Of a DNA stretch of 6,860 bases, positions 5,602 to 6,860 are shown piece after piece. Origin of the DNA: an uncultured Eubacteriales bacterium. GTDB lineage: Bacteria; Bacillota; Clostridia; Oscillospirales; Ruminococcaceae. Where the stretch lies: NCBI GenBank assembly GCA_900318545.1, contig ONLC01000116.1:1-6860 (forward strand). Direction: 5' to 3'. Every line of letters starts with the position of its first letter. Positions within the stretch are counted from its first letter, which is position 1. Below the pieces are notes generated by a model. It worked only from the letters and a program-made list of their open reading frames with translations. It was not told where the DNA came from and did not search any database. A program made the position numbers and the translations under genes.

Positions 5602-6561
5602 ATGAAATACTATATCGGTATTGATCTCGGAGGTACAAATATCAAAGCAGGAGTAGTAAATGAAAACTTTGAGATAATCTCAAAGGCTACCTGCAAAACC
5701 AATCTTCCGAGACCTGCAGAGGACATCTGTGCTGACATGGCTAATGTTGCTCTGGAGGCAACAAAGCAGGCAGGACTTACTGTCGAGGATATTGAGTCGG
5801 TTGGTATCGGTACACCCGGTACTGCAAACTCGGACACAGGTATAATCGAGTACTCTAACAATCTCGGTTTTCTGAACTTTCCTGTTGTAAAGCTTATGCA
5901 GACACACATCAGCAAGCCTTGCTATGTTGAGAACGATGCAAACGCTGCAGCTTACGGTGAATACGTCGCAGGTGCTGCAAAGGGTGCCAATGATGCAGTA
6001 TGCATTACACTTGGAACAGGTGTAGGCGGTGGAATCATAATTAACGGCAAGATATACTCAGGCTTTAACTTTGCGGGAGCTGAGATCGGTCATACTGTAA
6101 TTGACCCCAACGGTCCTGAGTGCACCTGCGGAAGAAAGGGCTGCTTTGAGGTATTCTCCTCAGCAACAGGTCTTGTCAGAATGACTAAGGAAGCAATGTT
6201 TGATGATAAGAACTCAATTATGTGGAAAATGAACGAGGAGGACGGAAAGATCTCCGCAAGAACAGCCTTCAATGCTATGAGAGCAGGAGACAAAGCAGGT
6301 AAAGAGGTAGTTGATAAGTACATTCGCTATCTTGCCTGCGGTATCACAAACACAATTAATATTTTCCAGCCTGATATCCTCTGCATAGGCGGAGGTGTCT
6401 GCAACGAGGGCGATCCGCTGCTTCTGCCGCTGAAAGAACTTGTTGCCAAGGAAATATACACAAAGAACTCAGCTAAAAACACTGAGATCGTTATTGCTAA
6501 ACTTGGAAATGATGCAGGCATCATCGGTGCTGCATTCTTAGGTCTTAATAAGGAGAGATAA
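5602..6561 (+). CDS. ROK-family sugar kinase, probable glucokinase
   Basis: This 319-residue cytosolic kinase probably phosphorylates glucose at C6 using ATP. The N-terminal phosphate loop 'GIDLGGTNIKAG' (6-17) and the second loop 'GTGVGGG' (138-144) mark the actin-like ATPase fold. Asp112 in 'ENDANAAAYGE' is the expected catalytic base. 'EIGH' (161-164) with 'CTCGRKGC' (174-181) gives the ROK zinc site, formed by His164 and Cys174, Cys176 and Cys181. 'IGGGV' (262-266) is the C-terminal adenosine-side motif. There is no N-terminal helix-turn-helix, so it is an enzyme rather than a ROK repressor. GGAGGA at 5591-5596 is well spaced from the ATG. The motif set is closest to the glucokinase branch; fructokinase, mannokinase or another hexose specificity remains possible, and the linked manA would suit either mannose or glucose flow. 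Confidence 0.88.
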   Translation: MKYYIGIDLGGTNIKAGVVNENFEIISKATCKTNLPRPAEDICADMANVALEATKQAGLTVEDIESVGIGTPGTANSDTGIIEYSNNLGFLNFPVVKLMQTHISKPCYVENDANAAAYGEYVAGAAKGANDAVCITLGTGVGGGIIINGKIYSGFNFAGAEIGHTVIDPNGPECTCGRKGCFEVFSSATGLVRMTKEAMFDDKNSIMWKMNEEDGKISARTAFNAMRAGDKAGKEVVDKYIRYLACGITNTINIFQPDILCIGGGVCNEGDPLLLPLKELVAKEIYTKNSAKNTEIVIAKLGNDAGIIGAAFLGLNKER

Positions 6562-6563
6562 AT

Positions 6564-6860
6564 ATGGGATTACTGGATAAGCTAGCAGACTTTTTAGATG
6601 ACGGAAAAATAAACGGCTCAGCTGATAAAACTAAATTCAAGGAGGGCATAAAAAAACCCGAGAATAATGCACAGGCTGCTCCTGCACCTGATGCCGGCAC
6701 AGCGGCACCTGTAAACGATCAGGTTCCTGCTCAGCCGCAGGCAAGTACTCCTGTAAGCACGCCTAAAGAAGAGGTTGTTTATATTGAACCGGGCGTTGAA
6801 ACAACTGTCAAAATAGGATTTGACAGTGCTATCCTTTACGCTGACTGCAACAACGAAACT
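6564..6860 (+). CDS. Hypothetical protein with Ala/Pro-rich linker, 3' truncated by window edge
   Basis: I do not recognise this gene. ATG 6564 follows the kinase stop by two bases and has AAGGAGAG (6550-6557) upstream, with GGAG 8 bases from the ATG. The frame then stays open for 99 codons to the edge. Residues 1-12 ('MGLLDKLADFLDD' region) look like an amphipathic helix. Residues 17-35 are charged, and about 36-68 form a low-complexity linker rich in Ala, Pro, Gln and Thr. From about 70 an ordered domain seems to begin ('VVYIEPGVETTVKIGF', then a Cys). There is no signal peptide or transmembrane segment in the visible part. The architecture suggests a short N-terminal docking helix tethered by a flexible linker to a C-terminal domain outside the window. 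Confidence 0.75.
   Translation, partial: MGLLDKLADFLDDGKINGSADKTKFKEGIKKPENNAQAAPAPDAGTAAPVNDQVPAQPQASTPVSTPKEEVVYIEPGVETTVKIGFDSAILYADCNNET

Noticed and set aside
5602..6561. ROK-family transcriptional repressor (NagC/XylR type)
   Set aside because: The protein begins directly with the ATP-binding loop and lacks an N-terminal helix-turn-helix domain.

Overview
The window reads as an ordinary housekeeping stretch of a Gram-positive anaerobe of the Clostridia, most likely a Ruminococcus-like member of the Oscillospiraceae. Support for this is the moderate GC content, strong purine-rich Shine-Dalgarno sites, sigma-A type promoters, and a Firmicutes-type DnaD-domain / DnaC-DnaI-like helicase-loader pair. 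The genus is an inference from general protein character and was not tested by any search. No mobile element, CRISPR array, tRNA or rRNA is visible, and I see no convincing undescribed multi-gene system.

Left part (1-2145, + strand): the 3' end of an adenylosuccinate lyase gene (purB) overlaps by one base the start of a 202-residue protein that I do not recognise. A gene for a PLP-dependent O-acetylhomoserine sulfhydrylase (metY type) follows 20 bases later. The three genes look like one transcript. It ends at a strong 14-bp hairpin that also serves the genes converging from the right.

Middle part (2150-4134, - strand): a two-gene operon encodes a DnaD/DnaB-type replication initiation protein and, 11 bases downstream, a zinc-ribbon AAA+ ATPase of the DnaC/DnaI helicase-loader type. 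A good extended -10 promoter lies just upstream, in the divergent intergenic region.

Right part (4281-6860, + strand): a second operon starts from a strong, apparently doubled promoter and runs through type I mannose-6-phosphate isomerase (manA), a small two-helix membrane protein, a ROK-family sugar kinase (probably glucokinase) and the start of a protein with an Ala/Pro-rich linker that is cut by the window edge. manA and the kinase both make or interconvert hexose phosphates feeding glycolysis; the two other products are uncharacterised.

The observation most worth checking is the manA leader. A consensus Shine-Dalgarno lies 25 bases from the likely ATG, and a 6-bp hairpin sits exactly between them. 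If folded, it would bring the two to normal spacing. The second is the promoter in front of it, where two -35/-10 pairs, each with a 17-bp spacer, are offset by 5 bp.
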